A stretch of 6,452 nucleotides of DNA from Methylobacterium sp. (lineage in GTDB: Bacteria > Pseudomonadota > Alphaproteobacteria > Rhizobiales > Beijerinckiaceae), in assembly GCA_021154065.1 (NCBI GenBank), contig JAJKJG010000281.1, positions 1 through 6,452 of the forward strand, given 5' to 3'. Shown here one piece after another: positions 1 to 5,506 of this stretch. Both the position numbers and the translations under genes were made by a program. Numbering within the stretch: position 1 is the first letter of the stretch; every line of letters begins with the position of its first letter. The notes beneath the pieces are model-generated. The model worked only from the letters and a program-made list of their open reading frames with translations, had not been told where the DNA came from and did not search any database.

Positions 1-555
1 GACGACGCCGGCAAGATAAAGCGCGCCGATCGAGACCGAGATCACGCCGCCCCAGACGATCATCAGGATCGACGGCGGGATGATGACGGCGAGCACCGCC
101 GACACCGCCGTGATGGCGATCGAGAAGGACAGGCCGTAGCCCTCCTTGACCTGGGCATCGATGAAGATCTTCGACTGGCTTGCGGCGTCCGCGGTCGACG
201 AGCCGGAGATGCCGGCGAAGAACACCGACAAGAGCACGTTGATCTGTGCCAGCGCGCCAGGCCAGTTGCCGACCATGGCGCGCGAGAGGCGCACCAGGCG
301 GTCGGTGATGCCGCCGATGTTCATCAGGTGCGCGGTCAGGAGGAAGAACGGTACCGCGAGCAGGATGAACGAGTTGTAGGATTTGAAGGTCTCGTTGAAG
401 AGCACCATCGGCGACAGCCGCTCCTCGAAGAGGAGCACGGGTAGGCAGGCGAGGCCGAGCGCGAAGGCGACCGGAACCCGCAAGGCGATCAGGAGGAAGA
501 AGCTCCCGAACAGGACGAGCGCCGCCATGCCGGGCGAAAGGGCGGCTTGGGTCAT
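1..555 (-). CDS. dctM: TRAP transporter large permease subunit, system 1 (DctM family), 3' part beyond the window
   Basis: This is the membrane-embedded transport subunit of a TRAP system, which moves the ligand delivered by the binding protein across the inner membrane using an ion gradient. The 185 codons seen are the N-terminal part of a protein that is usually about 425-440 residues; the frame stays open to the left edge. The translation begins MTQAALSPGMAALVLFGSFF and is strongly hydrophobic. Family landmarks are VPVAFALGLA near residue 27, LAVPFFLLTAHLMNIGG at 66-82, GISGSSTADAA at 115-125 and IIPPSILM at 158-165. After GSSTADAA it reads SQSKIFIDAQVKEGY, where most family members, including the second copy in this window, have a short aliphatic stretch such as SIGAVMIPQMIKEGY. 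The ATG shares four bases with the dctQ1 stop (ATGA), which implies translational coupling and fixes the start. The family assignment is secure; the substrate is unknown. Confidence 0.95.
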   Translation of the reverse strand, partial: MTQAALSPGMAALVLFGSFFLLIALRVPVAFALGLACLPVLLFEERLSPMVLFNETFKSYNSFILLAVPFFLLTAHLMNIGGITDRLVRLSRAMVGNWPGALAQINVLLSVFFAGISGSSTADAASQSKIFIDAQVKEGYGLSFSIAITAVSAVLAVIIPPSILMIVWGGVISVSIGALYLAGVV

Positions 556-1082
556 TCGGCGCTCCGCTCCGGCAGGATTTCCTCGACCGGCGCGACCACG
601 TGAACGGGCGCCCGCCCGGTCAGGATGCGATAGTTGTCGACGAACACCTCGCCGAGGAACAGGAGCCAGGTCGCCCCGGCGATCGGCCAGGCGGCGAAGA
701 TCCACACCATCGGCAGATCGGCAAGCTCGGAGGTCTGGTCCCAGCCGAAGCGCACGAAGCGCAGGCCCCAGTGCAGGAACACGACGGCGAAGACGAGGAC
801 GAACAGATGCGAGACGATGCGGAGCGCGGCATTCCCGCGCGGCCCGAGCTCCGGCCACACGTCGACCTCGAAATGCGTCCCCTCGCGGATGCCGATCATC
901 GCCCCGATCATCACCATCCAGATGAACAGGAAGCGCGACAGCTCCTCGGTCCAGATGTAATGCGGGAAGAGGTGCGTGAAGCGCGAGATGATCTGCAGCG
1001 TCACCGGGAACACGAGGATCCCGACGGTCGCGACGAGGAGCCAGATCAAGAGCCGGTGATAGGCGTCGATGAACTTGCGCAT
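552..1082 (-). CDS. dctQ: TRAP transporter small permease subunit, system 1 (DctQ family)
   Basis: This is the small membrane subunit that pairs with the DctM protein and helps dock the periplasmic binding protein. The 176-residue protein is the usual size and has four predicted hydrophobic segments at about 11-33, 45-66, 86-107 and 124-146. The family signature is visible at about 44-70: WTEELSRFLFIWMVMIGAMI, then a basic/acidic stretch and TH, matching the DctQ pattern of W, EE, R, W, GA and a downstream H. The ATG at 1082-1080 is preceded by a modest purine-rich stretch (GAAGAG). It lies 84 bases after the dctP1 stop, with a GC hairpin between them, and its stop overlaps the dctM1 start by four bases. 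The C-terminal tail of about 25 residues is polar and probably cytoplasmic. The substrate cannot be inferred from this subunit. Confidence 0.95.
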   Translation of the reverse strand: MRKFIDAYHRLLIWLLVATVGILVFPVTLQIISRFTHLFPHYIWTEELSRFLFIWMVMIGAMIGIREGTHFEVDVWPELGPRGNAALRIVSHLFVLVFAVVFLHWGLRFVRFGWDQTSELADLPMVWIFAAWPIAGATWLLFLGEVFVDNYRILTGRAPVHVVAPVEEILPERSAE

Positions 1083-1113
1083 GTCTCTTCGGAGCGTGTC
1101 TCTCGGGATCCGC

Positions 1114-1138
1114 GGCGCGGCCGTCCGGCGGCCGCGCC
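1114..1138 (-). promoter_or_regulatory. Intercistronic GC-rich hairpin between dctP1 and dctQ1
   Basis: A perfect 10-base-pair stem (ggcgcggccg with cggccgcgcc) closes a 5-base loop at 1124-1128. It lies in the 84-base gap between the dctP1 stop and the dctQ1 start. No T-run follows on the minus strand, so it is not a classic intrinsic terminator. A stem here would be expected to stabilise the dctP part of the mRNA, or partly attenuate read-through, so that binding protein is made in excess over membrane subunits. The structure is seen in the sequence; the role is inferred from how binding-protein transport operons commonly behave. Confidence 0.55.
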
Positions 1139-1166
1139 CTCAGCTCTGGACCACGGGCCTACCGCA

Positions 1167-2162
1167 TCATGAGATGACGTTGATCTGCTCGTAGATCTTG
1201 TCCGCCCCGATCTCCTTGGCGTAGGCGGCCATGACCGGATCGACGAGCTTCTTCATCTCGGCGCGCTCCTTGAACGGAACACGCTTGAGCTTGCCGGCCT
1301 TCTCGAGCGCGTCGAGCTTCGCCGCATCCTCGGACGACTCAATCTGCCGGCCGTGCGCGCCGCCCTCCTTGCCGGCCTTCAGGACCGCCTGCTGCAAATC
1401 CGGCGGCAGGCGCTTGAAGGTCTTGCCCGAGAAGCACACGGGGCGGATCGTGATCGCGTGCTCGGTCATCAGGAGGTTCGGCCCGACCTCGTAGAACTTC
1501 ATCGACTCGACGCCGGCGGCCTCGTTCTCGCCGGCGTTGATGACGCCGTTCTGGATCGCGTTGTAGACCTCGTTGTAGGCGATCACGGTCGGCGACATGC
1601 CGATCGCCGCGAAGGTCTTGCTCCAGATCGGGGCGCCCTGCACCCGGACCTTGAGGCCGCGCAGCTCGGCGAGCGTGGTCGCCGGCTTGTTCGAGAAGAT
1701 GTTGCGCACGCCGCCGCCGGCATAGCCGATCAGCATGACGTCGGCCTTCTGGGCGATCTCGTCCGCGACCGGCTTGAGGATGTCCTTGTCGAGCACGCTG
1801 TTCCAGTGGCCGAGGTCCTTGAACAGGAACGGCGCGTCGATGAACGGGGCGGCCTTCGAGAAGGTCGACATGTGGGCCGGCGACACGATGGCGTAATCGA
1901 CCGAGATGCCCTGGTTCATGTAGGCGAAATAGTCCTTCTCGAGCCCGAGCTCCGAGTTCTTGTGCAGCACGAACTCGATCGGCTTGCCCCAGTACTGCTG
2001 CGTGAGTTCGGCGAACTTCGCCAGCGCCTTGGTGAAGGCGTGGTCGTCGTTGAACTGCGACGCCCCGTGCATCGTGATCTGCGCCTGGGCCTTGACGTAG
2101 GGCGCGGCGACGGCGGCCGCGGAAAAGGCGAGACCGCCTGTCAGAACGTCACGTCTCTTCAT
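1167..2162 (-). CDS. dctP: TRAP transporter periplasmic substrate-binding protein, system 1 (DctP family)
   Basis: This periplasmic protein would capture the ligand and deliver it to the DctQM membrane complex. The ATG at 2162 is chosen over an upstream in-frame start at 2183 because GGGAGG sits 5 bases before it and a signal peptide then begins cleanly. The protein is 331 residues, normal for the family. Residues 1-27 form a signal peptide with a twin-arginine-like start (MKRRDVL), a hydrophobic core AFSAAAVAAP and a likely cut after AQA. Family landmarks are APFLFKDLGHW at 110-120, GGVRNIFSNKP at 150-160, LRGLKVRVQGAPIW at 168-180 and EVYNAIQNGVINAGEN at 198-213. R173 in LKVRVQ is at the position of the conserved DctP arginine that pairs with the ligand carboxylate, which suggests an organic acid. 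The N-terminal region (HGASQFNDDHAFTKALAKF) differs strongly from the other binding protein here. The ligand is unknown. Confidence 0.95.
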   Translation of the reverse strand: MKRRDVLTGGLAFSAAAVAAPYVKAQAQITMHGASQFNDDHAFTKALAKFAELTQQYWGKPIEFVLHKNSELGLEKDYFAYMNQGISVDYAIVSPAHMSTFSKAAPFIDAPFLFKDLGHWNSVLDKDILKPVADEIAQKADVMLIGYAGGGVRNIFSNKPATTLAELRGLKVRVQGAPIWSKTFAAIGMSPTVIAYNEVYNAIQNGVINAGENEAAGVESMKFYEVGPNLLMTEHAITIRPVCFSGKTFKRLPPDLQQAVLKAGKEGGAHGRQIESSEDAAKLDALEKAGKLKRVPFKERAEMKKLVDPVMAAYAKEIGADKIYEQINVIS

Positions 2163-2167
2163 TGATT

Positions 2168-2173
2168 CCTCCC
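2168..2173 (-). promoter_or_regulatory. Ribosome binding site of dctP1
   Basis: On the minus strand this reads GGGAGG, 5 bases before the ATG at 2162. It decides the start in favour of MKRRDVL rather than the in-frame start 7 codons upstream. The same GGGAGGAA block precedes dctP2. Confidence 0.8.
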
Positions 2174-2203
2174 GAGCTAGCACCCTCTGGCGGGGTTGCG
2201 GCC

Positions 2204-2232
2204 ACTATTGCAGAGCGGCGCGTGCGCGCCAA
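2204..2232 (-). promoter_or_regulatory. Candidate sigma-70-type promoter for system 1
   Basis: On the minus strand, TTGGCG (2232-2227) and AATAGT (2209-2204) are separated by exactly 17 bases. They resemble the -35 box TTGACA and the -10 box TATAAT, each matching at four of six positions. The site lies between the inverted repeat pair and dctP1, leaving a leader of about 35 bases before the ATG. If real, it lets system 1 be transcribed independently of system 2. The match is moderate and in GC-rich DNA could be chance. Confidence 0.3.
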
Positions 2233-2240
2233 CTCGCTCC

Positions 2241-2405
2241 TTCTCCTCCCCGCTTGCGGGGAGAGGGCTTCGCGGCAGAGGCCGCGAAGCGAGCCCGAAG
2301 GGCGAGGGTGAGGGGCTGTCGACGCTTGCGCACGATGGTCGACAGCCCCTCACCCGCTCGGGCTCCGCCCGAGTCGGCCTCTCCCCGCAAGCGGGGAGAG
2401 GAGAA
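2241..2405. repeat. Pair of REP-like palindromic repeat units in inverted orientation
   Basis: Two related units face each other. The centre is a perfect 18-base inverted repeat (2306-2323 with 2338-2355, gggtgaggggctgtcgac) around a 14-base loop. The outer arms (2241-2266 and 2378-2405) are also complementary except for a 2-base gap. Each arm carries smaller hairpins: 2246-2263 (8 bp, loop tt), 2267-2290 (10 bp, loop agag), 2357-2373 (7 bp, loop tcc) and 2379-2400 (10 bp, loop aa). The left unit has an extra hairpin (2267-2290) that the right one lacks. The design resembles dispersed extragenic palindromes of rhizobial-type genomes. It ends one base from the dctM2 stop codon, so in the transcript it directly follows dctM2 and could act as a 3' stabiliser or terminator. 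Confidence 0.75.
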
Positions 2406-2406
2406 A

Positions 2407-3690
2407 CTAAAGCCCCAGCACCCGCGGCAGCCACAGCGTCAGGGCCGGGACGTAGGTGACGAGGACGAGCACGATCAGCATGGGAATGTAGAACACCAGG
2501 ATCGAGCGCGAGACCGCCTCCATCGACACCTTCCCGATGGCGCACCCGACCACCATCGTCGGCCCGACCGGTGGCGTGAGCAGCCCGATGCCGAGGTTGA
2601 GGATCATGATGATGCCGAAATGCACCGGATCGATGCCGAAGGTCTTGATGATCGGCATGAAGATCGGCGTGCAGATCAGGAGCATCGGCGCCAGGTCCAT
2701 GAAGGTGCCGAGGAACAGGAGCAGAATGTTGACGTAGAGCAGGAAGGTGTACTTGTCGCTCGAGATGGCGACGAAGAACTCGGCCGCCTTCGCCGGCACG
2801 CGCATGATCGCCATCATGTAGCCGAAGGCGATCGAGAAGCCGATCATGATCATGACCATGCCGACCGTGCGCACCACGCGTCCGATGAGCAGCGGCACCT
2901 CGTTCCACTTGTAGTCCCGGTACACGAACATCGTGATGATGAAGGCGTAGACGCAGGCGACCGCGGCGGACTCCGTCGGCGTGAAGATGCCGGACAGGAT
3001 GCCGCCGAGGATGATGATGACGGTGACGAGGCCCCAGAACGCGTCGGCGGCGATGCACAGCGCCCGGCGGAAGGTATAGATCTCCCCTTTCGGGAAATTC
3101 TGCCGGTGGGCGATGATCAGGCACAGGATCATCAGCGACAGGCCGAGCAGCAGGCCCGGGATGACGCCGGCCATGAACAGGGCGCCGACCGAGACCGTGC
3201 CGCCGGCCGCAAGCGAGTAGATCACCGCGTTGTGCGAGGGCGGGATCAGGAGCGGCTGCAGCGAGCCCGAGATCGTCACGTTCACGGCGAAGAGCCGCGG
3301 GTAGCCCTCCTTGATCATCTGCGGGATCATCACCGCGCCGATCGAGGCGGTGTCGGCGACGGACGACCCCGAGATGCAGCCGAACATCGTCGAGGCGAGG
3401 ATGTTCACGAGCGCGAGGCCGCCGCGTATGAAACCGACGAAGACCCGGGCGAGGTTGATGATCCGCTCCGCCATGCCGCCCTCGGCCATGATGCCGCCGG
3501 CGAGGATGAAGAACGGGATCGCGAGAAGCGAGAACCCCGACATGCCGGTCGAGGTCTGCAGCATGATCGCCTCGAGCGGCAGGTCGATGTAGATCGCGGC
3601 GAGGATTGCCGCGAGACCGAGCGCGTAGGCGACCGGCATGCCCATAAGGCAGAGCACGGTGAAGCCGCCGCAGAGGATGAGGATGTCCAT
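2407..3690 (-). CDS. dctM: TRAP transporter large permease subunit, system 2 (DctM family)
   Basis: This is the main transport subunit of the second TRAP system, an inner-membrane protein. At 427 residues it is full length for the family and hydrophobic throughout, with about a dozen membrane segments. Visible landmarks in order are MGMPVAYALGLA at 16-27, LAIPFFILAGGIMAEGGMAE at 56-75, CISGSSVADTASIG at 105-118, LLIPPSHNAVIYSL at 147-160, FTPTESAAVACVYAF at 236-250, and LGIGLLTPPVGPTMVVG at 366-382. IPPSHNAVIY replaces the IPPS plus aliphatic stretch of many relatives and marks a different subgroup from the system 1 permease. The start lies 21 bases after the dctQ2 stop with only a weak AGGG upstream, so expression may depend on coupling to dctQ2. 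The substrate is unknown; the family call is secure. Confidence 0.96.
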   Translation of the reverse strand: MDILILCGGFTVLCLMGMPVAYALGLAAILAAIYIDLPLEAIMLQTSTGMSGFSLLAIPFFILAGGIMAEGGMAERIINLARVFVGFIRGGLALVNILASTMFGCISGSSVADTASIGAVMIPQMIKEGYPRLFAVNVTISGSLQPLLIPPSHNAVIYSLAAGGTVSVGALFMAGVIPGLLLGLSLMILCLIIAHRQNFPKGEIYTFRRALCIAADAFWGLVTVIIILGGILSGIFTPTESAAVACVYAFIITMFVYRDYKWNEVPLLIGRVVRTVGMVMIMIGFSIAFGYMMAIMRVPAKAAEFFVAISSDKYTFLLYVNILLLFLGTFMDLAPMLLICTPIFMPIIKTFGIDPVHFGIIMILNLGIGLLTPPVGPTMVVGCAIGKVSMEAVSRSILVFYIPMLIVLVLVTYVPALTLWLPRVLGL

Positions 3691-3711
3691 GGTGTGACGG
3701 CCCTGGCGGTC

Positions 3712-4230
3712 TTATTCGGTGGCGACGGTGCTCGTGGTCTCGATCGTCTGCTCGCGGAAGAACTCCCGCGTGAGAAAGCGCTCGACGATGAACAGCATCG
3801 TGACCGCGCCGGCGATGGTGACCGGGAGGTAGGAGAAGCCGACCGAGAGCCAGGGGAACTCGGCGATGCTCTGGTACATGGTCGTCTGCACGAGCTTGAC
3901 GCCGTACCAGACCATGAAGACGTTCGTCGCCATCATGCAGATCTCGATGAGCACGCCGAGGATCGCCTTGCCGCGCTCGTCGAGGAGCGCCGGCAGCACG
4001 CCGACGCCGATGTGCAGGTACTCGCGATAGCAGATGATCGCCGAGAAGAACGACAGCACGATCATCAGGAGCACGGCGAGGGGCTCGGGCCAGGACGAGG
4101 CGCTGTTGAGCACGAAGCGCGTGAACACGCCCCACGGGATGATCAGCGTGATGACGACGAGGCAGGCGCCGGCGATCACGAGACAGGCACGATGGAGGGC
4201 ATCCATCAGCCGGATGTACTGAGCTTTCAT
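3712..4230 (-). CDS. dctQ: TRAP transporter small permease subunit, system 2 (DctQ family)
   Basis: This is the small membrane partner of the system 2 large permease. I place the start at the ATG at 4230 (MKAQYIRLMD, 172 residues) because a GGGAGGGGAG stretch lies immediately before it. An upstream in-frame GTG at 4251 would add seven residues (GTG-encoded M, then LPGGGE) encoded by that same ribosome binding sequence. Four hydrophobic segments are predicted at about 13-33, 48-67, 86-108 and 128-150. The family signature is SSWPEPLAVLLMIVLSFFSA at 45-64, followed by YREYLHIGV, the DctQ pattern of W, E, a hydrophobic stretch and a conserved H. It differs strongly from the DctQ of system 1, so this is not a recent local duplication. 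It lies between dctP2 (75-base gap with a hairpin) and dctM2 (21-base gap). Confidence 0.95.
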   Translation of the reverse strand: MKAQYIRLMDALHRACLVIAGACLVVITLIIPWGVFTRFVLNSASSWPEPLAVLLMIVLSFFSAIICYREYLHIGVGVLPALLDERGKAILGVLIEICMMATNVFMVWYGVKLVQTTMYQSIAEFPWLSVGFSYLPVTIAGAVTMLFIVERFLTREFFREQTIETTSTVATE

Positions 4231-4242
4231 CTCCCCTCCCCC
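4231..4242 (-). promoter_or_regulatory. Extended ribosome binding site of dctQ2
   Basis: On the minus strand this reads GGGGGAGGGGAG directly before the ATG at 4230. It is unusually long and purine-rich, and the best GGAGG core leaves a spacing of about 4 bases. It supports the ATG over the upstream GTG at 4251. Confidence 0.65.
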
Positions 4243-4252
4243 GGGCAGCACA

Positions 4253-4288
4253 AGGGCCGGCGCGATCCCTTCAGGATCGCCCGGCCCT
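4253..4288 (-). promoter_or_regulatory. Intercistronic hairpin between dctP2 and dctQ2
   Basis: The arms 4253-4268 and 4274-4288 pair over 15 base pairs with one bulged base and a 5-base loop (cttca on the plus strand). The stem core is GGATCGC with GCGATCC, extended by AGGGCCGG with CCGGCCCT. No T-run follows on the minus strand. It lies 17 bases after the dctP2 stop and before the dctQ2 ribosome binding site, the usual position for an mRNA-stabilising or attenuating structure that raises binding protein relative to permease. The structure is visible; the role is inferred. Confidence 0.65.
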
Positions 4289-4305
4289 CTGCCGCGGAAC
4301 CGCCG

Positions 4306-5310
4306 TTACTTCACGTCTTGGATGCGCTGGATGAGGGCCGCGTGCTGCGCCCCGTACTTGTCCCAGACCGGCTTCACCGCCGCCTGGAACTGCTTCTTGT
4401 CGGCGACGTCCGAGATCTCGACGCCGGCCTTCTTCATCTCGTCGACGGACTTCTTCTCCATCTCGTACCAGAGCGCGCGCTGCTCCTGCTGCGCCTCCTT
4501 CGAGACCTTCAGGATCAGGTCCTGGTCTTCCTTGGAGAGGGACTGGAAGATCCGCTTCGAGAACACCAGGATCTCGGGGATCATCAGGTGCCCGGTCATC
4601 GAGTAGTACTTGGCGTAGCGGAAGTGCTGGCCGGTCATGTAGCTCGGCTCGTTGTTCTCCGCCCCGTCGACGACGCCGGTCTGCATGGCGTTGATGAGCT
4701 GGTCGAAGCCCATGGCGACGCCGTTGCCGCCGAGCGAGTTCATGGTGTCGACGAACACCGGATTGCCCATCATGCGGATCTTGAGACCCTTGAGGTCGTC
4801 GACCGACTTGATCGGCTTCTTCGAGTTGTAGACGTTGCGCGTGCCGCCGTTCATCCAGCACAGGCCGATCAGCCCGGCGGTCGGATGGTCGGAGAGCTTC
4901 TTCAGCATCTCCTGGCCGATCTCGCCGTCGATCACCTTCTCCATGTGGGCGTTGTCGCGGAACATGAAGGGCAGGTTGAAGACGTTCAGCTCGGGCACGA
5001 GCGGGCCCATCGGCCCGACGCTGATGCGGGCGATGGCGAGCGCGCCGACCTGCGCCTGCTCGATCATCTCCTTCTCGCCGCCGAGCTGCATCGACGGGTA
5101 CATCTGGATCGACAGCCGGCCGTTGGTCGCGGCCTCGAGCTTCTTGCCCATGCGCTCGACCGCCTCGACCGTCGGATAGCCGAGCGGGTGCACGTCGGTC
5201 GCCTTGAGCACCATCTTCGACTGCGCGAACGCGGTCCCGAGCCCGGGCGCGTAGAGCGCGCCTGCCGCGAGGCCGGCGCCGGTGAGCCGCAGCACGTCAC
5301 GTCTTTTCAT
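4306..5310 (-). CDS. dctP: TRAP transporter periplasmic substrate-binding protein, system 2 (DctP family)
   Basis: This is the periplasmic ligand-capturing component of system 2. The protein has 334 residues, starting at an ATG with GGGAGG 6 bases upstream. A signal peptide with a twin-arginine-like start (MKRRDVLRL), core GAGLAAGALYAPGLG and likely cut after AFA spans about residues 1-29. Landmarks of the family are HPLGYPTVEAVERMGKKLE at 41-59, YPSMQLGGEKEMIEQAQVGA at 71-90, LPFMFRD at 113-119, GGTRNVYNSKKPI at 155-167, LKGLKIRMMGNPVF at 173-186 and LINAMQTGVVDGAENN at 205-220. R179 is at the position of the ligand-carboxylate arginine. The HPxGYPTVEAV and QLGxEKxxIEQ style recalls, from memory, binding proteins of the sugar-acid-type TRAP subgroup, but this is only a weak hint about the ligand. 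It is the first gene of the operon, divergent from gntR. Confidence 0.95.
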   Translation of the reverse strand: MKRRDVLRLTGAGLAAGALYAPGLGTAFAQSKMVLKATDVHPLGYPTVEAVERMGKKLEAATNGRLSIQMYPSMQLGGEKEMIEQAQVGALAIARISVGPMGPLVPELNVFNLPFMFRDNAHMEKVIDGEIGQEMLKKLSDHPTAGLIGLCWMNGGTRNVYNSKKPIKSVDDLKGLKIRMMGNPVFVDTMNSLGGNGVAMGFDQLINAMQTGVVDGAENNEPSYMTGQHFRYAKYYSMTGHLMIPEILVFSKRIFQSLSKEDQDLILKVSKEAQQEQRALWYEMEKKSVDEMKKAGVEISDVADKKQFQAAVKPVWDKYGAQHAALIQRIQDVK

Positions 5311-5316
5311 TCGTTT

Positions 5317-5322
5317 CCTCCC
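5317..5322 (-). promoter_or_regulatory. Ribosome binding site of dctP2
   Basis: On the minus strand this reads GGGAGG, 6 bases before the ATG at 5310. It matches the one before dctP1 and indicates efficient translation, as expected for an abundant binding protein. Confidence 0.8.
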
Positions 5323-5440
5323 GATGTGCCAGCCAGGCGCGCCCGGCCGGCTGTTCTAACCCGATCACAAAAGCCTGTCGCCTGCGCGGTTCCGCACCGG
5401 AAGCCGCGCGCGCTCTTTTCCAAGGCTCGCATCCCGGGCG

Positions 5441-5460
5441 AAGCTATACTAATATATCAG
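5441..5460. promoter_or_regulatory. AT-rich island in the divergent dctP2-gntR spacer: candidate promoter and operator
   Basis: This is the only clearly AT-rich stretch in the 196-base spacer (5311-5506). TATACTAATATA (5445-5456) is nearly palindromic, with five of six base pairs matching. On the plus strand TATACT (5445-5450) resembles a -10 box about 57 bases before gntR. On the minus strand TATATT (5456-5451) resembles a -10 box for dctP2, with a long leader of about 135 bases. I find no convincing -35 box for either direction. GntR proteins bind short palindromes in such spacers, so this is the best operator candidate. The rest of the spacer is GC-rich with no gene I can support. Confidence 0.4.
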
Positions 5461-5487
5461 CTCGCGCTAGGCCCGGCGGCCGGCGCC

Positions 5488-5497
5488 GGAGGAGGGG
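5488..5497 (+). promoter_or_regulatory. Ribosome binding site supporting a TTG start for gntR
   Basis: The sequence GGAGGAGGGG ends 9 bases before the TTG at 5507. The next in-frame ATG at 5522 is 24 bases away, too far for this site, so TTG is preferred. Confidence 0.55.
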
Positions 5498-5506
5498 AAA
5501 CGCCGT

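Noticed and set aside
2241..2405. CRISPR array or insertion sequence
   Set aside because: There are only two units, in inverted and unequal form, with no regular spacers, no transposase gene and no target-site duplication.
2163..2406. Short open frames inside the dctM2-dctP1 spacer, on both strands
   Set aside because: They are made of the palindromic repeat sequence and low-complexity residues, with no ribosome binding site I would trust.
2177..4135. A minus-strand open frame of 652 codons overlapping dctM2 and dctQ2 in another frame
   Set aside because: Its R/H/G/A-rich translation has no recognisable domain, and it covers the true dctM2 and dctQ2 frames plus the repeat region; a frame shadow.
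5311..5340. A sigma-54-like promoter (TGGCAC on the minus strand) before dctP2
   Set aside because: Some TRAP operons use sigma-54, but the required GC element at the -12 position is missing and the site lies on the ribosome binding site.
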